A DNA stretch of 64,000 nucleotides from Acidobacteriota bacterium (GTDB lineage Bacteria > Acidobacteriota > UBA890 > WLXD01): contig WLXD01000002.1 of assembly GCA_012103255.1 (NCBI GenBank), positions 558,001-622,000 of the forward strand. The letters run 5' to 3'. The position numbers and the translations under genes are program-made. The notes beneath the pieces are model-generated. The model was not told where the DNA came from and made no database searches. It worked only from the letters and a program-made list of their open reading frames with translations. This document shows positions 31,702 to 39,220 of this stretch, one piece after another. The stretch's first letter is position 1; each line of letters opens with the position of its first letter.

Positions 31702-33051
31702 TTACCGGATTCGAAGAATCTTCTCGTTGACCGGGTAGAGCCACTCGACACCCCGTTCGGTAACGATGGCATCGTCCTCCAGTGGGATCCGAACCTTCGC
31801 GCCGCCCCAGTCGGGATTCGCGGTGTAGGCGAACAGTTCGATCGAGAACATGTTGGACGGCTTGATCTCGAAGGTCATCCGCAGCGGATTGAACCAGGCA
31901 ATCGAGGGCCCGATGCCGTGGCCGAGATTGCCAACCGAGTGACACCCGATGATCACCTCGGTCTTGTCGGAGCCAGAAGTCACGTTGAACTGCTCCATGA
32001 TTTCGAACCCGACTTCCTCGAGAGCCGCGTTCACCCGCTCCATCATCTCGCCCGCAGTCGGGCCCGGCTTGATCGTCTGTCGGATGATTTCCCGGACCCG
32101 AATCCCCTGATCGAACGCGTTCTGAAGCCCGGCTGGCACCTCCGTCTCGCCCTCACGCAGCACGTAGGCGATTCGCTTCATGTCCGTGTACATGTTCAGG
32201 AAGCCGACACCCCAGTCGATCATCAGCAGGTCGCCGCGCTGGATGATGCGCTCGTTGGAGGTGGCTTCGATGCCATCCGGGCCGGTGATGTAGATCGACG
32301 GCATTCCGAAGGAGTTGTCGAGGCCACGGTCGTGAAGTCGCTCCATGATCCACCAGGAGACGTCCTCGAGCGCGGTGATCCCCGGAGTGATGACCTCGTT
32401 GGAAAACGCCCGCTCGGCGATCTCGCGTGATATCTCGCCTGCTTCTGCGAACGCTGCGATCTCTGTGGCAACACGCCGCGACCGGAAGTCAGAAACAAGC
32501 TTCTCGGCCGATACGAAACGGTCCGCGTACGTGGCCCCCAGCGTCTCCACGAGAAGCTCATGCGACGTGTGTGTGAGCCCGTCCGCGCCGCCGATCGCAT
32601 GCGACATATTCAGCCCGATGCGTTGCGGGTCACGCTCGGCGACGAACTCCCGGAGGTCGAACGATCCGGTCACGATGTCGTAGGCGCCGTTGCGCTCGAG
32701 GAGATAGCCGCCGATTCCCAGCGCTGCGCGCTCGATCCGATCCTCGCCCCGGTCGGTGAAGATGTAGTAGCCGACTCCGCCGACGTAGCCTTGCCCCAGA
32801 TCGATCCACAACGGGTCGCGGTAGCCTTCCTTGACCACCGTGATCCACATGTCGATGTCGTTCTCGCGCATGGCCTCAGGGAGTACATGATCGAACTTGT
32901 CGCGTCGGATCTGCGCCAGACGCTCCCAACGGCGTTTGGCCTCCTGGCCTTCGACTGGTGGGGCACTCACCCAGAGCAAGCTGGCAACAATGGCGGCGGT
33001 CAGGAAGCGTCGGCTCACGTTCGACTCCATTCGCGAAACCCGACGCGGCAT
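31702..33051 (-). CDS. Exported M24 family (Xaa-Pro peptidase-like) protein
   Basis: 449 residues with a signal peptide (RRFLTAAIVASLLWVSA) and the pita-bread fold of M24 peptidases. Candidate metal ligands are present: Asp in MIDWGVG and the second Asp in MYTDM (about residues 275-287), His in LGHGIG, Glu in FSIELFAY and Glu in VTERGVEWL. The site therefore seems able to bind two metals. Relatives are prolidases or creatinase-like enzymes; here export suggests scavenging of Xaa-Pro dipeptides. Start at 33051 or ATG 33030. Lies 34 bases ahead of the TRAP membrane genes, possibly co-transcribed. Confidence 0.88.
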   Translation of the reverse strand: MPRRVSRMESNVSRRFLTAAIVASLLWVSAPPVEGQEAKRRWERLAQIRRDKFDHVLPEAMRENDIDMWITVVKEGYRDPLWIDLGQGYVGGVGYYIFTDRGEDRIERAALGIGGYLLERNGAYDIVTGSFDLREFVAERDPQRIGLNMSHAIGGADGLTHTSHELLVETLGATYADRFVSAEKLVSDFRSRRVATEIAAFAEAGEISREIAERAFSNEVITPGITALEDVSWWIMERLHDRGLDNSFGMPSIYITGPDGIEATSNERIIQRGDLLMIDWGVGFLNMYTDMKRIAYVLREGETEVPAGLQNAFDQGIRVREIIRQTIKPGPTAGEMMERVNAALEEVGFEIMEQFNVTSGSDKTEVIIGCHSVGNLGHGIGPSIAWFNPLRMTFEIKPSNMFSIELFAYTANPDWGGAKVRIPLEDDAIVTERGVEWLYPVNEKILRIR

Positions 33052-33099
33052 TTGTCCGTCTTAAAGAGAGACTGAACTCTGCACGGAGCACCGGGAACT

Positions 33100-33300
33100 A
33101 TGTGGACTTTTCTGCTGTGGATGCTTTTGTTCGTGATCTGCTGGCCAGTGGCAGTACTGGCCCTGATCGCCTACCCGTTCGTCTGGCTCGTGCTGCTCCC
33201 GTTCCGATTGATCGGGATCGGGGTAGACGCTGTATTCCAGACACTACGCGCCATGCTCCTGCTACCCGCACGGATGATGCGCGGACCGGCCGGCGCGTGA
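33100..33300 (+). CDS. Small membrane protein
   Basis: 66 residues, almost wholly hydrophobic with two helices (about 2-25 and 24-45) and a short basic tail (LLPARMMRGPAGA). No family recognised. It is divergent from the M24 gene across 48 bases. Coding is supported by position, ATG, length and composition, but expression is unproven. An eight-base inverted repeat follows its stop. Confidence 0.6.
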   Translation: MWTFLLWMLLFVICWPVAVLALIAYPFVWLVLLPFRLIGIGVDAVFQTLRAMLLLPARMMRGPAGA

Positions 33301-33319
33301 CACGAAAGTAGTCGCCTGC

Positions 33320-33356
33320 GGCCGCTGGATCTTAGCGGAGGCGAAGCTCAGCGGCC
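33320..33356. terminator. Inverted repeat between convergent genes, possible bidirectional terminator
   Basis: GGCCGCTG at 33320-33327 and CAGCGGCC at 33349-33356 are perfect 8-base inverted arms with a 21-base loop that itself contains AGC/GCT complementary ends. It sits in the one roomy convergent gap of the window (small membrane protein and GGDEF/EAL gene). No U-tract is present, so function as an intrinsic terminator is uncertain. Confidence 0.4.
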
Positions 33357-33372
33357 AGGAGCCGCCGGGTGC

Positions 33373-35133
33373 TTACTGAGCGGCGTGGCGCCGAAACGCG
33401 ATGACCTTGCGGCCCGAGCCGTCGAGACTGCCTCTCAGCTGAGCCTCGATCTCGGGCACCGGTACCGGACGGCCTAGCAGGAATCCCTGAATCTGCTCGC
33501 AGTCGAGCGCTCTCAGGAACCGCAACTGCGCCTCCGTCTCGACACCCTCGGCAACCACGGACAGACGCAGTTTGTGCGCCATCGCGACGATCGCCGCCAC
33601 GAGGCTGCAGTTCTCCTGATCCTCGGGGATGCCGGCCACGAAGCTGCGGTCGATCTTCAGAACATCGGCCGGGAAGTCGCGCAAGTAGTTCAATGACGAG
33701 TAGCCGGTCCCGAAGTCGTCCACGGCAAGACCAAAGCCGCGCTCCTTGAGAGCGGCCGTGGTGGCCTTCGCTGCTTCACCGCCGTCCATGAAGACGCGTT
33801 CGGTGAGCTCGAATTGGATGAATCCGGGGTCCACGCCGTGCAGCTCAACCGCGTCGTCGATCTTGCCGAGGAATCCGGGATCGTGGAACTGGCGCGGAGA
33901 CACATTCACGGAGATTCGAACGGGCCCCACGCCCGAGTCCAACCAGTCACGCCACTGCGCGCAGGCCTTGTCGATCACCCAGTGGCCCAGCGGCAGGATC
34001 AGGCCGGTTTCCTCGGCGACCGGTACGAACGTCCCGGGCAGAACGAGTCCTTCCTGCGGATGCTGCCACCGCAGCAGTGCCTCGACGCTCCGGATCTCGC
34101 GCCCCTCGCTGTCATAGATCGGCTGGTAGACGAGCTCGAATTCATCCTCAGCCAGGCCACGATGAATCTGGGTCGCCAGATCGAGACGGGCGGCGGCGTC
34201 AGCGTTCATGCGCGCGCTGTAGAACATGTACGCGTTGCCGCCCTCGTTCTTGGCGTGATGGGCTGCCGTCTGACCGCATTCGATGAGATCGGCCACCGTG
34301 CGCGCATCGTCCGGGCTCACCGCAATCCCGACGCTGGCGGTCACAAAGATCTCGGTGTCGTCGATATCAAACGGTTCGCGTAGCGCGGCGGTTACCCGCG
34401 ACGCCACAACGCTCGGATCGAGGCTGCTGTCGATATACGGCAGCGCCAACATGAACTCGTCGCCACCGAACCGAGAGACATCGTCAGCAGCCTCCCCGCG
34501 TGCCAGCGTATCGCCCTCGCGCAGGCAAGCGGCCAGGCGCTCGCCGACGGAGCGCAGCAAGTTGTCGCCCACGCTGCGCCCCAGCGATTCGTTGATGGCC
34601 CCAAAACGATCGATGTCTACGTGGAGAACGGCAAAACGCTCGTTGCGGCGTGAAGCCTGGGCACGCGTGGCCTCGAGATGGTCCACGAACTGAGCTCGCG
34701 TCGCCAACCCCGTCAACCGGTCCCGATGCGCGGGTACCGAAGTTTCGGGGCGCTGGATCTTCGAGCACGTTCGGAGAAAGCACCGGACGCGCTGCCGCAG
34801 GCCGACATCGTCGGCGGTGTCCGAGATAAAGTCGTTGGCGCCCACGGCGAGAGCGATCTCCACGACCGCCGGGTCCGTGGCCACAACAAGCCAGGGAACC
34901 GATCCTGCTGTCGCGTCACCTTGTCGGGAATCTACCCAGCGTTGGACGTCGTTGACGTCGGAGGTAGCGACGACGAATCCGCGAACTGTGGCCTCGAGCG
35001 GCGTCGGGAATTCAGCGTGCGGCGACTCGATCGATGTCTCGCCAAGCGCACGCACTGCCGCCGACACCCGAGCTCGGGTCTCTTCGTCCCTGCCACAAAT
35101 CTGCAGCACAGGTCTTGCGTTGGCGTCGCTCAT
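33373..35133 (-). CDS. GGDEF/EAL cyclic-di-GMP protein with degenerate receiver-like N-terminus
   Basis: 586 residues. Residues 1-130 resemble a receiver fold (VLQICGRDEETRARV, WLVVATDPAVVEIALAVGANDFI) but the acidic pocket and the phosphoacceptor context are not convincing. The GGDEF domain (about 150-310) retains FGGDEF and RLTGLATRAQF, and contains a short insertion GEAADDVS just before it. The EAL domain (about 325-575) keeps SVEALLRWQHP, DDFGTGYSSLNYL and VVAEGVETEAQL. Both cyclase and phosphodiesterase may be active. ATG 35133 is preferred over the longer frame. Its 5' region is unusually AT-rich and contains a seven-base inverted repeat. Confidence 0.9.
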   Translation of the reverse strand: MSDANARPVLQICGRDEETRARVSAAVRALGETSIESPHAEFPTPLEATVRGFVVATSDVNDVQRWVDSRQGDATAGSVPWLVVATDPAVVEIALAVGANDFISDTADDVGLRQRVRCFLRTCSKIQRPETSVPAHRDRLTGLATRAQFVDHLEATRAQASRRNERFAVLHVDIDRFGAINESLGRSVGDNLLRSVGERLAACLREGDTLARGEAADDVSRFGGDEFMLALPYIDSSLDPSVVASRVTAALREPFDIDDTEIFVTASVGIAVSPDDARTVADLIECGQTAAHHAKNEGGNAYMFYSARMNADAAARLDLATQIHRGLAEDEFELVYQPIYDSEGREIRSVEALLRWQHPQEGLVLPGTFVPVAEETGLILPLGHWVIDKACAQWRDWLDSGVGPVRISVNVSPRQFHDPGFLGKIDDAVELHGVDPGFIQFELTERVFMDGGEAAKATTAALKERGFGLAVDDFGTGYSSLNYLRDFPADVLKIDRSFVAGIPEDQENCSLVAAIVAMAHKLRLSVVAEGVETEAQLRFLRALDCEQIQGFLLGRPVPVPEIEAQLRGSLDGSGRKVIAFRRHAAQ

Positions 35134-35383
35134 GAGAGGCCCTTGAACCGCGCTTGTACGCAACTCTGCGTACCGAAAACAAGGTTTCAATACAGTTAAG
35201 CATCACTTACGGCGTTCAAATAACAAAAAGAACGAAATCGCAATCAAAACTAGGCAACGATGATCGTGGATGACCAAAACAGCGCGATAGAGGTACTTTC
35301 TACGTAGCTTGCACCTAACCCGCGGTCCCGTGCGGCAAGGTCAGGGAGCGCGCCTGGCGTGCGTCGATGGGCTGCCTCGAGTC
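35134..35383. other. AT-rich intergenic region
   Basis: 250 bases between the GGDEF/EAL start and the DUF1254 stop (both genes on minus). The stretch 35190-35300 is far more AT-rich than the window. On the minus strand TTGATT (plus 35242-35247) and TTATTT (plus 35218-35223) are 18 bases apart and could be a weak sigma-70 promoter. No ORF or RNA gene recognised. Confidence 0.4.
35156..35173. promoter_or_regulatory. Perfect 7-4-7 inverted repeat upstream of the GGDEF/EAL gene
   Basis: GTACGCA and TGCGTAC flank ACTC, only 22 bases upstream of the ATG at 35133. It could be an operator overlapping the transcript start, or a leader hairpin just ahead of the ribosome site. The perfect arms in an AT-rich region make it unlikely to be chance alone. 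Confidence 0.4.
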
Positions 35384-36400
35384 TCAGCTCACCGTCTTTT
35401 CGGGCGTGACGTCGCCGTCGACCACGCTCTGACTGACACCGTAGTAGCGCATCGTGAAGGAGAAGTCCTGCCCCTGGGTATCGATGTTGTTCGGTGCTTC
35501 GTCGCCACAGTTAAACGACACGGTGATCATGCCGTCGCCGTTGGTCGCCCAGGAGTGCGAATTCACGTTGCTCGTCCCATCGATCAGGTAGCGATCCGCG
35601 TCGTAGGCGGTGATCGAAGTGAAGTAGGTCGACTGCGGATCGGTGAACGTGGTGCTCAGGCATTCCGCCGCACTCTGGAATGTCGAGTTCGTGTAGAGGT
35701 TCGACACGCCTACCTCGGGTGATGACCCGCCCCAACCGTTGGCGTTCTCCAGATTCCACTGATGGAGATCGGTGATCTCGCCCGCGGTGCGCGGGAAGGT
35801 GTATGCGAAGGGAGTCCCCTGAGTCTCGGCGGTGAGCCGCGCGGTCCAGGCTTCGACTTCCTCGAAGTCGTAGTTGGGCAACGCGTACTCGCCGAAGTTC
35901 AGGAGGTCAGTGGAGATCTGATCCTGCGCCGCGCGCGCGGCCTCGAGCCCCCGTTCCGTACCTGTGCGGTAGATCAGGAAGGCAAATGCTGTCTCCACAG
36001 GCAACTCGTAGTCACCGGGCTCTACGACATAGTGCGGCCCGTGCCCGCCCTCGGTCTGGACCTGCACGGCCATATAGACGTCGACCTGCGGTAGCGAAAA
36101 GGCAACGTTTCCATCGACGGCCTCGACGATCGCGATCGAATAGAGCGTGTCATCGTTCATCTGCACCGTCGGAGCAGCGTGCCCGCGGGGCGGCAGGTCC
36201 CGCATGTGAGTGATCTCTGTATCTGCTCCTAGCCGTGCCCAGTTGCGGAAGTTGCGCGCGGTCTCGGCGTGGGAGTAATTCTCCTCGGTGACCGTAAGAA
36301 ACTCGGGCTCCGCCGCAGCCGGGGCTTCGGTTCCCGGATCCGCGGGGCCGCACGCGACAGCAAAGGCGAGCAGCGCGATGGCGCAAGTCGAACGATTCAT
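35384..36400 (-). CDS. DUF1254/DUF1214 family lipoprotein
   Basis: 338-residue lipoprotein: signal MNRSTCAIALLAFAVAC with lipobox FAVAC. A DUF1254-like region (about 40-165) has VTEENYSHAETARNF, VQMNDDTLYSIAIV and VDVYMAVQV; the C-terminal part ends in DFSFTMRYYGVSQSVVDG, which matches the DUF1214 end. The two domains form a double-barrel fold of unknown function, common in secreted proteins. ATG 36400 is preceded by GAGG. It may be co-expressed with the MFS gene 62 bases upstream on the same strand. Confidence 0.83.
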   Translation of the reverse strand: MNRSTCAIALLAFAVACGPADPGTEAPAAAEPEFLTVTEENYSHAETARNFRNWARLGADTEITHMRDLPPRGHAAPTVQMNDDTLYSIAIVEAVDGNVAFSLPQVDVYMAVQVQTEGGHGPHYVVEPGDYELPVETAFAFLIYRTGTERGLEAARAAQDQISTDLLNFGEYALPNYDFEEVEAWTARLTAETQGTPFAYTFPRTAGEITDLHQWNLENANGWGGSSPEVGVSNLYTNSTFQSAAECLSTTFTDPQSTYFTSITAYDADRYLIDGTSNVNSHSWATNGDGMITVSFNCGDEAPNNIDTQGQDFSFTMRYYGVSQSVVDGDVTPEKTVS

Positions 36401-36462
36401 CTGAGGACCTCGATAGGAAGTTGTGTGGTGAACATCGCGGGGTGAACGGTGACAGGCGCCGC

Positions 36463-37716
36463 CTAGCCGCGGCCACCAGCGAGCTTGCTGGCTTCCGGCA
36501 TCTGACGCAACTGCCACATGCTCACGATTCCTACGATGGGTCCGAGGGCCAGGATGGCAAAGGCTGCGCCCCAACCGAATCGCGAACTCGCCCAGGGCAT
36601 GAGACGAATCGTTGCGGTCAGCAAGAACCCCAGCGCCGTCTGCATCGTGAGCGCCGTCCCGACATACGCAGGATCACTCAACTCGCTGATGGCGGCGCTG
36701 AACTGAGCACTGTCTGCGACAACCGCGAATCCCCACACCAGGCATACGGCGGTGAGAAGCAGCGTGCTCCCTCCCAACCAGCCCGCCACGAGCGCGCAGA
36801 TCCCCGAAACCGCCAGGCTCGCGATGGCCACGGTGGTCCGGCCACGGCGGTCGGCCGCTATACCAGCGACCAAGCATCCCGCCCCACCGATGGCGATCGT
36901 GAGGAATCCGGCGAAGCGTCCCGCAGTCTCCCCCGCCCCCGCTGCCTCGTAGCTCTGCAGAAGGAAGATCGGTGCCCACGCCCACATCGCGTACAGTTCC
37001 CACATGTGGCCCAGGTAGCCCAGGTTGGCTCGCCGCATCGCGGGGTCCGTGAACGTGCGCGTGGCCTGGCGCCAGTCGAACGGGGCGGAGGCCGGCAGGT
37101 CGGGGCCCGGCCTGATCGCGATTCCCACGAGCAAAGCCCCGGCAAGGGCGGACATCGAGGCCGCGAGAATCACTGCGCGCCACGGCGCACCCGTAGCATC
37201 GGAAGCCAGCGGCAGCACGTTGAACAAATGCGGCATCGCGGACCCGACCGCGGCTGCGGCCACCAGGGTGCCGATGGCCATGCCTCGCCGATCCGCGAAC
37301 CAGCTGACCATCAGCTTCATTGCGGGCGGATATACACCCGCAAGGCAAACACCGGTGAGAAATCGCATGGCGATGACGCCGCCGAAGGAGAGGTCCATGA
37401 ACGCTATTGCCGCATTCGTGGCCGCGCCGCACACCGCAGCCAGCTGAAACAGAACATGCGCGGGCATTCGATCGGCCAAGTTACTCACAGCTGCGAGCAC
37501 AGCGCCCACGGCGAACCCTATCTGGACGCTCAGGGTGAGCCACGACTGCTGGCTGCCGTCGAGATTCCACTCAGCAGTCAACTGCGGCACGACCGCGGAG
37601 GCCGAGAACCAGAGCGACATGCCGAGCACTTCGGCCAGGGCCAGTAGGATCAGGACTCGATGTCGTGGGCGCACCGGCGCATCATAGCGGAGACCTGGAG
37701 TCGCACCGCTACCCAC
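36463..37716 (-). CDS. MFS transporter
   Basis: 417-residue major facilitator with 12 helices. Near the N-terminus is LGMSLWFSASAVVPQLTAEW, and the cytoplasmic loop 2-3 reads LADRMPAHV in place of the canonical GxLaDrxGrr. The second half carries ADRRGRTTVAIASL. This sequence style is common among cyanate/nitrate-type or drug-type MFS proteins of unknown substrate. GTG 37716 or GTG 37674 could be the start. Divergent from gloA across 17 bases, so their promoters overlap each other's 5' ends. Confidence 0.85.
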   Translation of the reverse strand: MGSGATPGLRYDAPVRPRHRVLILLALAEVLGMSLWFSASAVVPQLTAEWNLDGSQQSWLTLSVQIGFAVGAVLAAVSNLADRMPAHVLFQLAAVCGAATNAAIAFMDLSFGGVIAMRFLTGVCLAGVYPPAMKLMVSWFADRRGMAIGTLVAAAAVGSAMPHLFNVLPLASDATGAPWRAVILAASMSALAGALLVGIAIRPGPDLPASAPFDWRQATRTFTDPAMRRANLGYLGHMWELYAMWAWAPIFLLQSYEAAGAGETAGRFAGFLTIAIGGAGCLVAGIAADRRGRTTVAIASLAVSGICALVAGWLGGSTLLLTAVCLVWGFAVVADSAQFSAAISELSDPAYVGTALTMQTALGFLLTATIRLMPWASSRFGWGAAFAILALGPIVGIVSMWQLRQMPEASKLAGGRG

Positions 37717-37733
37717 TGCATCCCGGAGTTACC

Positions 37734-38090
37734 GTGAAGCTCGGCCATACGATGATCCGCGTCCGTGACCTCGACCGTTCGATCGAGTTCTATTCAGGGT
37801 TCCTTGGTCTGCACGAGACGCGCCGTAAGGATCTCGGCGATGCCATCCTGGTGTTCCTGGGTGACGGCGAGTCTGACTACCGCATCGAGTTGACGTTCAA
37901 CAAGGACGGGCGCGACTACGAACTGGGTTCCCAGTTCGGTCACCTTGCCGTGCACGCCGACGACCTCGACGCGGTGGTCGCGCAGGTTGAAGCCGCGGGC
38001 TGGTGGTATCGGAAGTCTCCCGTGCCCGGCCGCTACATCTTCGTGAAAGACCCGGACGGCTACGACATCGAAATTCTGCAGAAGCGCTAA
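37734..38090 (+). CDS. gloA: Glyoxalase I (lactoylglutathione lyase)
   Basis: 118-residue VOC-fold enzyme. The metal ligands fit GloA: H5 (KLGHTMIRV), E52 (YRIELTFN), H70 (QFGHLAVHA) and E113 (YDIEILQK). It converts the hemithioacetal of methylglyoxal and glutathione to S-lactoylglutathione. GTG 37734 follows GGAG by six bases. At 118 residues it is slightly short but complete. No GloB is recognised here, though the MBL protein at 4739 is of a related fold. The last four bases overlap the convergent AttH-like gene. Confidence 0.92.
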   Translation: MKLGHTMIRVRDLDRSIEFYSGFLGLHETRRKDLGDAILVFLGDGESDYRIELTFNKDGRDYELGSQFGHLAVHADDLDAVVAQVEAAGWWYRKSPVPGRYIFVKDPDGYDIEILQKR

Positions 38091-39220
38091 TCGGGCCGTC
38101 CGTAGCCCGTGAGTTCTACGAACCCGCGACCGCCTACCGACATTCCTCCCAGCGAGCCTGTGGCCACCACCGCGCCTTCCCAGTAGCGAAAGCTCAGCCT
38201 CATCTCCTGGTTGGGAATTCGCGGAGCGACTTCGAGCTCGAGACCTGCCCCGGGTACGCGCAGTGTCCACGCGGCCGGATACTCGATCCCGTCGTCCGTT
38301 GTCCAGGTTCCGCGCGGTTCGATGCTGAAGTCATCGCGCTGAAGCGGTTGGACCGTACCGTCGGCGGCCACGTAAGTACCGCTGCTGTACTCGTCCGTCG
38401 TGCCGTCGTCGCGGCGCATGGCGTACAGCATCAGATCCGAACCATCGTCGAGCTGCAAAGAGAACCAGTCCCACCCCGCCTGACCTGGTTCGAGCACGCT
38501 CGTACTCCATTCCCGGTCGAGCCAGGCCGTGCCGGAAACCTCGAAGTCGCCCGCCGGTACGCGCACACTTCCCGCCGCCCGCCAGCGGGGCATGCTGTAG
38601 TAGTATGAGGCGCTCCCGGGCTCTGCGCCCTTTTGGCTCAGTCCATTGACGCCTTGAAGCACGGGAGGGCGCTCAGGTACGAGGCGCAGACGCAATGCCA
38701 CGTCGCCGGCTTCAGCCGACAGGACGACCGGGGAGTCCGCCTGTTCGGTGTCCTCGGCGACGATGCGCCAGTTCTCGAGCCACGCATCGAAACCTGTCTC
38801 GCTAGCTCCCGCGAGTCCGAGCGCGCCGCGGGCGAAGCGCTCAAACGGCCAGAAGTCGCCTCGCCGGAAATCGCCCACAGCGAAGTGACCCATCCAGAGG
38901 TCGCGCGCACGCCACCCTCCACCCTGACCCGGCGTCCGTCGTGGCAATCCCGATCGGAACAGCGTGAACTGGAAGCCGAACGCCTCGTCGTCGGCTCCGG
39001 ACAGATGGCCCGTGAAGTACCACCATTCGGTGCGATAGTCCGGATGGCTGCCGTGGTCCCGGGGAAAGCCGAACTCACGGGGTTCGAGCGCGCGGGCGAA
39101 ACCGTCGCTCTCCCCGCCCAGGACCTCTGCAAGATCGGCGGCCTGCGAAGGCACCGGCCCCGACGGCGCAGAGCAGCCGGCCAACGCTGCCAGAACAGCC
39201 AGAACCAGTCCGCGGGTCAT
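38087..39220 (-). CDS. AttH/CrtC-like lipocalin-domain lipoprotein
   Basis: 377-residue lipoprotein (signal MTRGLVLAVLAALAGC, lipobox LAGC). The mature chain has the AttH/carotenoid-hydratase-like double lipocalin pattern: YRTEWWYFTGHL, EAFGFQFTLFRSG, a middle YYSMPRW and GTAWLDREWST. Such proteins accompany FtsX-type ABC exporters (AttEFGH arrangement) and may accept or modify a lipid substrate; hydratase activity is not implied. Its ATG shares one base with the permease stop (TGATG). The last gene of the operon. Confidence 0.87.
   Translation of the reverse strand: MTRGLVLAVLAALAGCSAPSGPVPSQAADLAEVLGGESDGFARALEPREFGFPRDHGSHPDYRTEWWYFTGHLSGADDEAFGFQFTLFRSGLPRRTPGQGGGWRARDLWMGHFAVGDFRRGDFWPFERFARGALGLAGASETGFDAWLENWRIVAEDTEQADSPVVLSAEAGDVALRLRLVPERPPVLQGVNGLSQKGAEPGSASYYYSMPRWRAAGSVRVPAGDFEVSGTAWLDREWSTSVLEPGQAGWDWFSLQLDDGSDLMLYAMRRDDGTTDEYSSGTYVAADGTVQPLQRDDFSIEPRGTWTTDDGIEYPAAWTLRVPGAGLELEVAPRIPNQEMRLSFRYWEGAVVATGSLGGMSVGGRGFVELTGYGRPD

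Noticed and set aside
38087-39220. Carotenoid 1,2-hydratase for pigment synthesis
   Set aside because: Only the lipocalin-like fold resembles CrtC; no carotenoid genes are near and the ABC context fits AttH.
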